Source: Streptomyces seoulensis (lineage in GTDB: Bacteria; Actinomycetota; Actinomycetes; Streptomycetales; Streptomycetaceae). From it: a stretch of 64,000 bases of DNA. Where the stretch lies: contig NZ_AP025667.1 in assembly GCF_022846655.1 (NCBI RefSeq), positions 1,525,001-1,589,000 on the forward strand. Reading direction: 5' to 3'. The position numbers and the translations under genes were made by a program. The notes beneath the pieces are model-generated. The model was given only the letters and a program-made list of their open reading frames with translations. It ran no database searches and was not told the origin of the DNA. Shown in pieces: positions 7,641 through 16,016 of this stretch (positions within the stretch are counted from its first letter, which is position 1; each line of letters begins with the position of its first letter).

Positions 7641-10600
7641 ATGTCCTGGCTGTCCCGATTCAGCCTCGCGCAACGGGCCCTCGTCGGCCTGATGTCGCTC
7701 ATCGCCCTGGTCTTCGGACTCATAGCGATACCCCAGATCAAGCAGCAACTGCTGCCCACCATCGACCTGCCCATGGTCTCGGTGATCGCCCCCTACCAGG
7801 GCGCCTCGCCCGACGTGGTGGAGAAGCAGGTCGTCGAGCCCATCGAGGACGGCCTCCAGGGCGTCGACGGCATCACCTCGGTCACCTCCACCGCCAGCGA
7901 GGGCAACGCCGTGATCATGGCGTCCTTCGACTACGGCAACGACACCAAGCGGCTCGTGACCGACGTCCAGCAGGCCGTCAACCGGGCCCGCGCCCAGCTC
8001 CCGGACACCGTCGACCCGCAGGTCGTCTCCGGCTCCACCGACGACATGCCCACCGTCGTCCTCGCCGCGTCCTCCGGGGCCGACCAGCAGGCGCTGGCCG
8101 ACAAGCTGGACCGTTCGGTCGTCCCGGCGCTGAAGGACATCGACGGTGTCGGCCGGGTCCAGGTCATGGGCGTGCGCGACCTCCAGGTCGCCGTCACCCC
8201 GGACGACGCCAAGCTCGCCAAGGCGGGTCTCAGCCCGGCCGCGCTCATCCCGGCGCTCCAGGCGGGCGGCGCGTCCGTCCCGGCGGGCTCCTTCGACGAG
8301 GACGGCGCCAACCGCACCGTCCAGGTCGGCGGCGGGTTCTCCTCGCTGGACCAGATCAAGGACCTCCGCGTCGTGGGCCAGGGCGGCGGCAAGCCCGTAC
8401 GCCTCGCCGACGTCGCCACCGTCGCGGAGCGGCCCGCCCCGGCCGACTCGCTGACCCGCACCGACGGCAAGCCGAGCCTCGCCGTCAACGTGACCATGGA
8501 CCACGACGGCAGCGCCGTCGCCATCTCCGACGCGGTCGCGGACCAGCTCCCGAAGCTCCGTGCCGACCTCGGCAAGGACGCCAAGCTCACGGTCGTCAGC
8601 GACCAGGGCCCCGAGGTGTCCAAGGCCATCGACGGCCTGACCACCGAGGGCGCGCTCGGTCTGCTCTTCGCCGTGCTGATCATCCTGGTCTTCCTGGCGT
8701 CGATCCGCTCCACGCTGGTCACCGCGGTCTCCATCCCGCTCTCCGTCGTGCTGGCGCTGCTGGTGCTGTGGACCCGCGGTCTTTCGCTGAACATGCTCAC
8801 CCTGGGCGCGCTGACCATCGCCATCGGCCGGGTCGTGGACGACTCGATCGTGGTGCTGGAGAACATCAAGCGGCACCTCGGCTACGGCGAGGAGCGCAAG
8901 GAGGCCATCCTCGGCGCCGTCCGCGAGGTCGCCGGAGCGGTCACCTCCTCCACCCTGACCACGGTCGCCGTCTTCCTGCCGATCGGCCTGGTCGGCGGCA
9001 TGGTGGGCGCCCTGTTCGGCTCGTTCAGCATCACCGTGACGGCCGCCCTGCTGGCCTCGCTGCTGGTGTCGCTGACCGTGGTCCCGGTGCTGTCGTTCTG
9101 GTTCCTGCGCGCCCCCAAGGGCACCCCCGAGGACGCCGAGGAGGCGCGCCGCCGGGCCGAGGAGAAGGAGGCGAACAGCCGCCTCCAGCGCCTCTACGTC
9201 CCCGTACTGCGCTTCGCCACCCGGCGCCGGCTGGTCAGCCTGCTGATCGCGGTGGTCGTGCTGTTCGGCACGTTCGGCATGGCCGGGCTGCTGAAGACCA
9301 ACTTCTTCGACCAGGGCGAGCAGCAGGTCCTCACCGTCAAGCAGAAGCTGAAGCCCGGCACCAGCCTCGCCGCGACCGACGCGCAGGCCAAGCGGGTGGA
9401 GAAGCTGCTCGGCGGGATCGACGGCGTCAAGGACTACCAGGTCACCGTCGGCTCCTCCGGCTTCATGGCCGCCTTCGGCGGCGGCACCGACACCAACCAG
9501 GCGTCGTACCAGGTCATGCTGAAGGACTCCGCCTCCGCCGCCGACGTGCAGCGGAAGCTGGAGGACGGGCTGAAGAAGCTCGACGGCGCGGGCACGACCA
9601 CCGTCTCGGCGGGCGCGGCCTTCGGCAACCAGGACCTCAGCGTCGTGGTCAAGGCCGCCGACCCGGCCGCGCTGCGCGCGGCGGCGGAGAAGGTGCGCTC
9701 CACCGTGGCCGGGCTCGACCACGTCACCGACGTGACCAGCGACCTCGCGCAGAGCGTGCCGCGCATCTCCGTGCGGGCGAACGCCAAGGCGGCCGCGGCC
9801 GGCTTCGACGAGCAGAAGCTCGGCGCGGCGGTGGCGCAGTCCGTGCGGGGCGTCCCGGCGGGCAAGGCCGTCCTCGACGACACCGAGCGCGACGTCGTCG
9901 TCCGGTCCGCCCACCCGGCGGCCACCCTGGCCCAGCTCAAGGGCCTGCGGCTCGGTGCGGTGAAGCTCGGTGACATCGCCACCGTGAAGCTGGTCGACGG
10001 GCCGGTGTCGATGACCCGGATCGACGGTCAGCGCGCGGCGACCGTCACGGCCAAGCCGACCGGTGACAACACCGGCGCGGTCAGCGCCCAGCTCCAGACG
10101 AAGATCAAGGCCCTGAAGCTCCCCGCGGGCGCCACGGCCGAGATCGGCGGTGTCTCCTCCGACCAGGACGACGCCTTCAAGAACCTGGGCCTGGCCATGC
10201 TGGCGGCCATCGCCATCGTGTTCATGCTGCTGGTGGCGACCTTCCGCTCGCTGGTCCAGCCGCTGATCCTGCTGGTCTCCATCCCGTTCGCGGCGACCGG
10301 TGCGATCGGCCTGCTCATCGTCACCGGCACCCCGATGGGTGTCCCGGCGATGATCGGCATGCTGATGCTGATCGGCATCGTGGTGACCAACGCGATCGTG
10401 CTGATCGACCTGGTCAACCAGTACCGGTCCCAGGGGTACGGCGTCGTCGAGGCCGTGGTGGAAGGCGGCCGTCACCGCCTCCGCCCGATCCTGATGACGG
10501 CCCTGGCGACGATCTTCGCCCTGCTCCCGATGGCGCTCGGCGTCACCGGCGAGGGCGGCTTCATCGCCCAGCCCCTCGCGGTCGTGGTGATCGGCGGCCT

Positions 10601-10754
10601 GATCTCCTCCACCCTGCTCACCCTCCTCCTCGTCCCGACGCTCTACGCGATGGTCGAACTCCGCAAGGAGCGCCGTGCGGCGAAGAAGGCGGCGAAGCGG
10701 GAGCCGGAGGCCGAGCAGCCCAGCTCCGACGAGCCGCAGCCCGCGGGCGTCTGA
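7641..10754 (+). CDS. RND-superfamily efflux permease (AcrB/SwrC type)
   Basis: A 1037-residue inner-membrane exporter with the duplicated RND layout: one N-terminal TM helix, a large extracytoplasmic loop (about residues 35-330), six TM helices, a second large loop, and five more TM helices. The NIVVDD-like motif appears as RVVDDSIVVLENIK, with the acidic pair that carries protons in this family. No periplasmic adaptor or outer-membrane factor is encoded nearby, as expected for a Gram-positive SwrC/YerP-like pump. GAGAG precedes the ATG. A strong bidirectional terminator follows. Substrate is unknown; regulation by the upstream two-component system is inferred from position. Confidence 0.9.
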   Translation: MSWLSRFSLAQRALVGLMSLIALVFGLIAIPQIKQQLLPTIDLPMVSVIAPYQGASPDVVEKQVVEPIEDGLQGVDGITSVTSTASEGNAVIMASFDYGNDTKRLVTDVQQAVNRARAQLPDTVDPQVVSGSTDDMPTVVLAASSGADQQALADKLDRSVVPALKDIDGVGRVQVMGVRDLQVAVTPDDAKLAKAGLSPAALIPALQAGGASVPAGSFDEDGANRTVQVGGGFSSLDQIKDLRVVGQGGGKPVRLADVATVAERPAPADSLTRTDGKPSLAVNVTMDHDGSAVAISDAVADQLPKLRADLGKDAKLTVVSDQGPEVSKAIDGLTTEGALGLLFAVLIILVFLASIRSTLVTAVSIPLSVVLALLVLWTRGLSLNMLTLGALTIAIGRVVDDSIVVLENIKRHLGYGEERKEAILGAVREVAGAVTSSTLTTVAVFLPIGLVGGMVGALFGSFSITVTAALLASLLVSLTVVPVLSFWFLRAPKGTPEDAEEARRRAEEKEANSRLQRLYVPVLRFATRRRLVSLLIAVVVLFGTFGMAGLLKTNFFDQGEQQVLTVKQKLKPGTSLAATDAQAKRVEKLLGGIDGVKDYQVTVGSSGFMAAFGGGTDTNQASYQVMLKDSASAADVQRKLEDGLKKLDGAGTTTVSAGAAFGNQDLSVVVKAADPAALRAAAEKVRSTVAGLDHVTDVTSDLAQSVPRISVRANAKAAAAGFDEQKLGAAVAQSVRGVPAGKAVLDDTERDVVVRSAHPAATLAQLKGLRLGAVKLGDIATVKLVDGPVSMTRIDGQRAATVTAKPTGDNTGAVSAQLQTKIKALKLPAGATAEIGGVSSDQDDAFKNLGLAMLAAIAIVFMLLVATFRSLVQPLILLVSIPFAATGAIGLLIVTGTPMGVPAMIGMLMLIGIVVTNAIVLIDLVNQYRSQGYGVVEAVVEGGRHRLRPILMTALATIFALLPMALGVTGEGGFIAQPLAVVVIGGLISSTLLTLLLVPTLYAMVELRKERRAAKKAAKREPEAEQPSSDEPQPAGV

Positions 10755-10772
10755 CGGCGCACAGAACGACGG

Positions 10773-10809
10773 AGGCCCGTCGAACACCTCTCAGGTGTTC
10801 GACGGGCCT
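10773..10809. terminator. Bidirectional terminator, 17-bp perfect stem
   Basis: Bases 10773-10789 pair perfectly with 10793-10809 around the loop CTC. It lies between the convergent exporter and nadA genes and can serve both. Confidence 0.9.
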
Positions 10810-10829
10810 TGGTCGTACGCGGGGTCCCG

Positions 10830-12014
10830 CTACGGCAGCGCCAGCATCCGCTCCAGGGCCAGCTTGGCGAACGCCTCCGTCTCGTCGTCCACCTCGATGC
10901 GGTTGACCAGGGTGCCTTCGGCCAGGGACTCCAGGGTCCAGACCAGGTGGGGCAGGTCGATGCGGTTCATGGTGGAGCAGAAGCAGACCGTCTTGTCGAG
11001 GAACACGACCTCCTTGCCCTCGGGCGCGAACCGGTCCGCCAGGCGCCGTACGAGGTTCAGCTCGGTGCCGATGGCCCACTTGGACCCGGCCGGGGCCGCC
11101 TCCAGCGTCTTGATGATGTACTCCGTCGAGCCGACGTAGTCCGCCGCGGCCACGACCTCGTGGCGGCACTCGGGGTGCACCAGCACGTTCACGCCGGGGA
11201 CCCGCTCGCGCACGTCCTCGACCGACTCCAGGCTGAACCGGCCGTGCACCGAGCAGTGGCCGCGCCACAGGATCATCTTCGCGTCCCGCAACTGCTCGGC
11301 GGTCAGTCCGCCGTTCGGCTTGTGCGGGTTGTACAGGACGCAGTCCTCCAGGGACATGCCCATGTCGCGGACGGCGGTGTTGCGGCCCAGGTGCTGGTCG
11401 GGCAGGAACAGCACCTTCTCGCCCTGCTGGAAGGCCCACTCGAGCGCCCGCTCGGCGTTGGAGGAGGTGCAGATGGTGCCGCCGTGCTTGCCGGTGAACG
11501 CCTTGATGTCGGCGGAGGAGTTCATGTACGACACCGGCACGACCTGCTCGGCGACGCCCGCCTCGGTCAGCACGTCCCAGCACTCCGCGACCTGCTCGGC
11601 CGTGGCCATGTCGGCCATCGAGCAGCCGGCCGCGAGGTCCGGCAGGACGACCTTCTGGTCGTCGGTGGTGAGGATGTCCGCCGACTCGGCCATGAAGTGC
11701 ACACCGCAGAACACGATGTACTCGGCCTCCGGGCGCGCGGCCGCGTCACGGGCCAGCTTGAAGGAGTCACCCGTGACGTCCGCGAACTGGATGACCTCGT
11801 CACGCTGGTAGTGGTGGCCGAGGACGAAGACCTTGTTCCCGAGCTTCTCCTTGGCCGCGCGGGCGCGTTCCACGAGGTCGGGGTCCGAAGGCGCGGGCAG
11901 ATCGCCGGGGCATTCGACGCCCCGCTCGCTCCTCGGGTCGGCCCCGCGGCCGAGCAGCAGCAGGGCGAGCGGAGACGGCTGTACGTCGAGCTGCGGGGTC
12001 TGGGCGGTGGTCAC
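10830..12014 (-). CDS. nadA: Quinolinate synthase A
   Basis: A 394-residue NadA. It condenses iminoaspartate with dihydroxyacetone phosphate to quinolinate in de novo NAD synthesis, using a [4Fe-4S] cluster. Visible signatures are LGHHYQRDEVIQ, CGVHFMAESA, SYMNSSADIKA, LPDQHLGRNTA, HPECRHEV and a C-terminal CFCSTMNRI; the Cys residues in the second, fifth and last of these are the expected cluster ligands. The start is GTG with AAAGGG upstream. nadB and nadC are not adjacent. The promoter region contains overlapping palindromes described separately. The facing A-type Fe-S carrier gene may help cluster supply, by inference. Confidence 0.96.
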   Translation of the reverse strand: MTTAQTPQLDVQPSPLALLLLGRGADPRSERGVECPGDLPAPSDPDLVERARAAKEKLGNKVFVLGHHYQRDEVIQFADVTGDSFKLARDAAARPEAEYIVFCGVHFMAESADILTTDDQKVVLPDLAAGCSMADMATAEQVAECWDVLTEAGVAEQVVPVSYMNSSADIKAFTGKHGGTICTSSNAERALEWAFQQGEKVLFLPDQHLGRNTAVRDMGMSLEDCVLYNPHKPNGGLTAEQLRDAKMILWRGHCSVHGRFSLESVEDVRERVPGVNVLVHPECRHEVVAAADYVGSTEYIIKTLEAAPAGSKWAIGTELNLVRRLADRFAPEGKEVVFLDKTVCFCSTMNRIDLPHLVWTLESLAEGTLVNRIEVDDETEAFAKLALERMLALP

Positions 12015-12040
12015 GGCACCTACCCTTTCTACTTTTCGTC

Positions 12041-12063
12041 TAACTGACGTTATCTATCATAAC
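12041..12063 (-). promoter_or_regulatory. Overlapping palindromes in the nadA promoter region
   Basis: GTTAT-N5-ATAAC (12049-12063) overlaps TAAC-N4-GTTA (12041-12052). On the nadA strand a TATGAT hexamer (bases 12057-12062) is a good -10 candidate inside the first palindrome. A repressor site responding to NAD status is a reasonable guess; no regulator can be assigned from sequence alone. Confidence 0.5.
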
Positions 12064-12278
12064 CGCTTCACGTCACTTTGACGATGGCCATAACGTCCAT
12101 GTGACGTGAATCCCGGCCCCTCCCGACCCGGCCCGCTGCCCGCTCCACCGCCCGTGTGCGAGCATGAGAAGAGAAGTGAGAACGCGGCCACACCGGTCCG
12201 CCGGCCCGGAATGAAACAGCCGGCGCGCCGGTTGCACTGGTCGGAAAGCAGTCTCCGTACAACTTGGGAGAGATGTAG
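12064..12278. other. Divergent intergenic region, nadA / Fe-S carrier
   Basis: About 215 bases without a convincing gene. GGAGAG (12270-12275 region) is the ribosome binding site of the Fe-S carrier gene. No repeat or further operator was recognised. Confidence 0.4.
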
Positions 12279-12635
12279 ATGTCCGTATCGGACGAGACCA
12301 CCACCGTCACCGACGGCATCATCCTGACCGACGCCGCCGCGTCCAAGGTCAAGGCGCTGCTCGACCAGGAAGGCCGGGACGACCTGGCCCTGCGCGTCGC
12401 CGTCCAGCCCGGCGGCTGCTCCGGTCTGCGCTACCAGCTCTTCTTCGACGAGCGCTCGCTCGACGGCGACGTCGTGAAGGACTTCGACGGCGTCAAGGTC
12501 ACCACCGACCGCATGAGCGCCCCGTACCTGGGCGGCGCCACGATCGACTTCGTGGACACGATCGAGAAGCAGGGCTTCACGATCGACAACCCGAACGCGA
12601 CCGGCTCCTGCGCCTGCGGCGACTCCTTCAGCTAA
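12279..12635 (+). CDS. erpA: A-type iron-sulfur cluster carrier/insertion protein (HesB/IscA/ErpA family)
   Basis: A 118-residue A-type carrier protein. The three family Cys positions are present: one in PGGCSGLRY and two in the C-terminal GSCACGDSF. The family delivers Fe-S clusters to apoproteins. The ATG follows TGGGAGAGATGTAG. It diverges from nadA, whose product needs a [4Fe-4S] cluster, and the wider region encodes a Rieske protein and desulfurases. A strong terminator follows. Assignment to ErpA rather than another A-type protein is by overall similarity and is less certain. Confidence 0.88.
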   Translation: MSVSDETTTVTDGIILTDAAASKVKALLDQEGRDDLALRVAVQPGGCSGLRYQLFFDERSLDGDVVKDFDGVKVTTDRMSAPYLGGATIDFVDTIEKQGFTIDNPNATGSCACGDSFS

Positions 12636-12652
12636 GCGGCCCACGGTCGCGA

Positions 12653-12697
12653 GACGACGGCGGCGGCCCCTCCTGGTGAGGGGCCGCCGCCGTCGTC
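12653..12697. terminator. Bidirectional terminator, 20-bp perfect stem
   Basis: 12653-12672 pairs perfectly with 12678-12697 around the loop CTGGT. It separates the convergent Fe-S carrier gene and the large membrane-protein gene. Confidence 0.9.
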
Positions 12698-12709
12698 GTG
12701 TGCCGGGGA

Positions 12710-14476
12710 CTACGGCGTCAGGCTCCGCTCCGACTCCGGGACGCGTCCGCCGTCGGTGCCGACCACCGCGCGGTCCGCGAGGGGGGCGTCCAGGGAGACG
12801 GTCCTGGTGTACTCCTTGCCCAGCGCGATGCAGTTGCCCGGCCGGGACTTCTCGGTCACCGTGACCGTCACCCGGCCCGCGCTCTCCCGCGCCGACGCGC
12901 GGTACTCGGAGCACACCCCGCCGATGAAGCGCACGGTCAGCTTCCGGCCCTCGGCGCGATAGCCCTCCACCGTCACCCCGCGCTGCTTCGGGGCCCGGGC
13001 GGCCGAGGGGTCGGCGGGACCGGCCGAGGGGGAGGCGAGGTACTCCGGGTCGACTGCCGGGTGGGCCACCGTGAAGCCACCGCGCGACGCCGAGCCGCGG
13101 ACCTCGAACAGCCACGACGGCACCAGGGCCTGCCGGCCGTCCACCGAGTGCGCGGCCAGCCCGAACACCGCCTTCTCGACGGTCACCCGGTCCGCCTCGG
13201 GCGCGGCGGGGGACCCGGTGGAGGCGCCGCACGGCTGCTCCAGACGGTCCTTCAGCGGCACCGGGCTCGCACACCCGCCGACGCCCATCCGATGGCCCTG
13301 CGCAGGCGCCTTGTTCATCAGCTTCACCGTGTCGGCCGCGCTCAGCACCGGATAGGTGTCACCCTTCGCGGTCCCGCCCAGCATTCCGTGGCCCCCGACG
13401 ATGTCACCCTTCTCGTCCACGGTCAGGCCGGTCGTCCAGCCGTAGGTGGGCAGACCGCCCACCACCGGGTCGGCGTTCACCACCCGCTGGGCGCCCATCA
13501 CCTGGCCCGCGTCGATCTTCGCGTCGTCCTGGCCGAGCGCCTTCAGCACCGGGCGCGCCACCCGCTCCGCCTCGGCCACACCGACCGGCTCGTGCGCCGG
13601 GGTGACCGGGTCCTGCGAACAGACGGTCACCTTGCGGCAGTTGTCGGTGCCAGGCGCGAACCGGGTGAACGACCAGTCGGCCCCGTTCACCCGGAGCACC
13701 GGCCCGCCCTCCCGCTCCCCGGCCTGCCAGTTGTCCCCGTCGGCCACGGGCGCTCCGCCGATCCCCAGGGCCCTGGCGAGCCGGGCGACGGCGTCCTTGC
13801 CGGCCTTGCCCTCCGCCATGTGGACGGGCGCCGAGCGAGGGCCGTCCGGCAGGTCGCCGTCGACGACGTAACGAACGCCGCCGCTCGGGTCGGGCTCGCC
13901 GACCGCGATCCCGGCAGCCCCGGTGCCCGGCCCTCCGTCCAGCACCAGCGGCGGGGGAGCACCTTCGCTCCCGACCCCGGCCTGCTTCTCCCCGGAACCG
14001 GCCCCGGCACCGGCCCCGGCGGCCAGCCAGGCGCCACCGCCCCCGACCAGCAGCACGGCGGCGGCGACGGAGGCGACGATCGCTGCGCTACGGGGACGCC
14101 GCCCGCCCTCGGCGTCCGGGGCGGGGTCAGGCTCGGCGATCGCGCCGTCCGGGGGAGCGGGGGAGGTGGAGCCTGCCGAGTCGTCCGCGTCCGTGCCCCT
14201 GGCCGCGTCGGCGTCCGTGCCCCTGGCCGCGTCCGCGTCCGTGTCCGCTTCCGCGTCCTTGTCGCTGTCCGCGTCCGCGTCCGTGCCCGTGTCTATGTCC
14301 GTGCCCGCGTCCACAGCGGGGCGGGCGTCGGAGTCGGCACGTGCCTCGTCGGCCGAGGTCCCGGTGGCATCCGGCGTGTCCGCCTCCCCGGCGCCCCCCT
14401 TGGTCTCCGGAACCCCGGAACTCCCCGCGGGCTCCTTCTCCGGCCGGTCCGAACTCTCGGGTCGCTCCGTGGTCAC
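12710..14476 (-). CDS. Single-pass membrane protein with Asp-rich repeat N-terminal tail
   Basis: A 588-residue protein with no domain I can name. Residues 1-130 are a very acidic, low-complexity cytoplasmic tail with Thr/Asp/Ala repeats (TDADA, GTDAD, with ARGTDADA repeated every eight residues). One TM helix lies at about 131-152, followed by a Gly/Ala-rich linker and a large extracellular part of about 420 residues that contains paired Cys. The start is GTG with GAGGAG nearby. Homologues are annotated in Streptomyces as large membrane proteins of unknown function. It converges on the Fe-S carrier gene. Confidence 0.75.
   Translation of the reverse strand: MTTERPESSDRPEKEPAGSSGVPETKGGAGEADTPDATGTSADEARADSDARPAVDAGTDIDTGTDADADSDKDAEADTDADAARGTDADAARGTDADDSAGSTSPAPPDGAIAEPDPAPDAEGGRRPRSAAIVASVAAAVLLVGGGGAWLAAGAGAGAGSGEKQAGVGSEGAPPPLVLDGGPGTGAAGIAVGEPDPSGGVRYVVDGDLPDGPRSAPVHMAEGKAGKDAVARLARALGIGGAPVADGDNWQAGEREGGPVLRVNGADWSFTRFAPGTDNCRKVTVCSQDPVTPAHEPVGVAEAERVARPVLKALGQDDAKIDAGQVMGAQRVVNADPVVGGLPTYGWTTGLTVDEKGDIVGGHGMLGGTAKGDTYPVLSAADTVKLMNKAPAQGHRMGVGGCASPVPLKDRLEQPCGASTGSPAAPEADRVTVEKAVFGLAAHSVDGRQALVPSWLFEVRGSASRGGFTVAHPAVDPEYLASPSAGPADPSAARAPKQRGVTVEGYRAEGRKLTVRFIGGVCSEYRASARESAGRVTVTVTEKSRPGNCIALGKEYTRTVSLDAPLADRAVVGTDGGRVPESERSLTP
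14187..14233 (-). repeat. Tandem 24-bp repeat inside the acidic tail
   Basis: A 23-base identical unit occurs at 14187-14209 and 14211-14233 (period 24 bases), encoding ARGTDADA-type units. Less regular GTCC/GCGTCC repeats continue to about 14315. Confidence 0.85.
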
Positions 14477-14611
14477 CGCATCGCTCCTCGCTGATCGTGC
14501 CCCGCGTCTCCCGCGCGGGGGACGGCGATGGGACGCGCGAGGGGAGCGCGCGGTTCCAGGCCCGCGCGCCCCGGCCCGGCGAGGGACCCTGCCGAAGCGC
14601 CGGAGGCGGGC

Positions 14612-14806
14612 TCAGTCGCCGTAGTCCGACATCGCGTCCAGCAGCCGCGCCGAGCGGGCCGGGACACGCACGCCGTGGATCAGGGAGGGCGGCACCGGAC
14701 GGGTGGCCGCGTGCTCGGGCGGCGTCCAGTGCGGGGCCATCCGGGCGCAGTCGCCACGCAGCGAGGTGAGATCTTCATCGAGGTCGTCGGCCCTGAAGTT
14801 CGTCAT
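14612..14806 (-). CDS. Small conserved-looking hypothetical protein (64 residues)
   Basis: The frame gives a 64-residue protein (MTNFRADDLDEDLTSLRGD... ending ARLLDAMSDYGD) with no recognised domain. There is no Shine-Dalgarno sequence, but a TACCGT hexamer (bases 14813-14818 on the minus strand) lies six bases before the ATG, the spacing of leaderless Streptomyces genes. That placement argues for a real gene. It stands between the acidic-tail membrane protein (same strand) and adenosine kinase (divergent). The function is unknown. Confidence 0.6.
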   Translation of the reverse strand: MTNFRADDLDEDLTSLRGDCARMAPHWTPPEHAATRPVPPSLIHGVRVPARSARLLDAMSDYGD

Positions 14807-14937
14807 GAGCGCACGGTAGGCACGGCGGGCCCGGTGAAGAAAGATCTACTATCGGGTAGTTTTCCCCGCTTCAGCGGGTGCCCGATTCCGGGTAGCGTGA
14901 ACTGTCAGCTCCCCCTCCCGCCAGGAGAACGCCTGCC

Positions 14938-15912
14938 GTGCGCATCGCAGTCACCGGCTCCATCGCCACCGACCACCTCATGACCTTCCCCGGCCGCTTC
15001 GCCGACCAGTTCGTCGCGGACCAACTGCACACGGTCTCGCTGTCCTTCCTCGTCGACAACCTCGACGTACGCCGGGGCGGCGTGGGCGCCAACATCGCCT
15101 TCGGCATGGGCCAGCTCGGCACCCACCCGATCCTCGTCGGCGCCGCGGGCTTCGACTTCGACGAGTACCGCGCGTGGCTCGACCGCCACGGCGTGGACAC
15201 CGAGTCGGTCCGCATCTCCGAGACCCTGCACACGGCCCGCTTCGTGTGCACCACGGACGCCGACCACAACCAGATCGGCTCCTTCTACACCGGCGCCATG
15301 AGCGAGGCCCGGCTGATCGAGCTGAAGACGGTCGCGGACCGCGTCGGCGGCCTGGACCTCGTCCTGATCGGCGCCGACGACCCGGAGGGCATGCTCCGTC
15401 ACACCGAGGAGTGCCGCTCCCGCTCCATCCCCTTCGCCGCCGACTTCTCCCAGCAGATCGCCCGTATGGAGGGCGAGGAGATCCGGATACTGCTGGACGG
15501 CGCCACGTACCTGTTCTCCAACGAGTACGAGAAGGGCCTCATCGAGTCCAAGACCGGCTGGAGCGACGAGCAGATCCTCGCCAAGGTCGGCCACCGCGTC
15601 ACCACCCTCGGCTCGCGCGGCGTGCGCATCGAGCGCGTGGGCGAGGACCCGATCGAGGTCGGCGTTCCGGACGAGGAGCGCAAGGCCGACCCGACGGGTG
15701 TCGGTGACGCCTTCCGCGCCGGGTTCCTCTCCGGGCTCGCCTGGGGGGTCTCCCTGGAGCGTGCCGCCCAGGTCGGCTGCATGCTGGCGACCCTCGTCAT
15801 CGAGACGGTCGGCACCCAGGAGTACCAGCTCCGCCGCGCCCACTTCATGGACCGCTTCACCAAGGCGTACGGGGAGGACGCGGCCGCCGAGGTCCGGGAG
15901 TACCTCGCCTGA
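14938..15912 (+). CDS. adoK: PfkB-family adenosine kinase
   Basis: A 324-residue ribokinase-fold kinase with a GTG start. It shares length and long stretches with mycobacterial AdoK (ITVTGSIATDHLM-like start, ISETLHTARF, FYTGAMSEAR). The PfkB C-terminal signature DPTGVGDAFRAGF contains the catalytic Asp257. AdoK phosphorylates adenosine to AMP in purine salvage. The assignment to adenosine rather than another nucleoside or sugar rests on recalled similarity to Rv2202c, which also sits next to cytochrome oxidase genes. It is convergent with the desulfurase gene across a hairpin. Confidence 0.85.
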   Translation: MRIAVTGSIATDHLMTFPGRFADQFVADQLHTVSLSFLVDNLDVRRGGVGANIAFGMGQLGTHPILVGAAGFDFDEYRAWLDRHGVDTESVRISETLHTARFVCTTDADHNQIGSFYTGAMSEARLIELKTVADRVGGLDLVLIGADDPEGMLRHTEECRSRSIPFAADFSQQIARMEGEEIRILLDGATYLFSNEYEKGLIESKTGWSDEQILAKVGHRVTTLGSRGVRIERVGEDPIEVGVPDEERKADPTGVGDAFRAGFLSGLAWGVSLERAAQVGCMLATLVIETVGTQEYQLRRAHFMDRFTKAYGEDAAAEVREYLA

Positions 15913-15937
15913 GTCTTCACCTGAGTCCTCGCCTCGA

Positions 15938-15963
15938 CGGGCCCGCGGTTCGCCGCGGACCCG
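15938..15963. terminator. Hairpin with TTCG loop between convergent genes
   Basis: CGGG-C-CCGCGG (15938-15948) pairs with CCGCGG-A-CCCG (15953-15963): ten pairs with one C-A mismatch around loop TTCG. It lies between adoK and the desulfurase gene. Confidence 0.7.
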
Positions 15964-16016
15964 TGGGGGTGGCCGCGCGGTTCCCCGTGCCCCTGAGCCG
16001 GTCACCCCCGCGCTTC

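Noticed and set aside
7617..10787. A 1056-codon open frame on the minus strand opposite the RND exporter
   Set aside because: It is the mirror of a real gene in a very G+C-rich genome where third-position bias keeps antisense frames open. Its translation is low complexity (Gly/Asp/His/Gln/Arg) with no domain.
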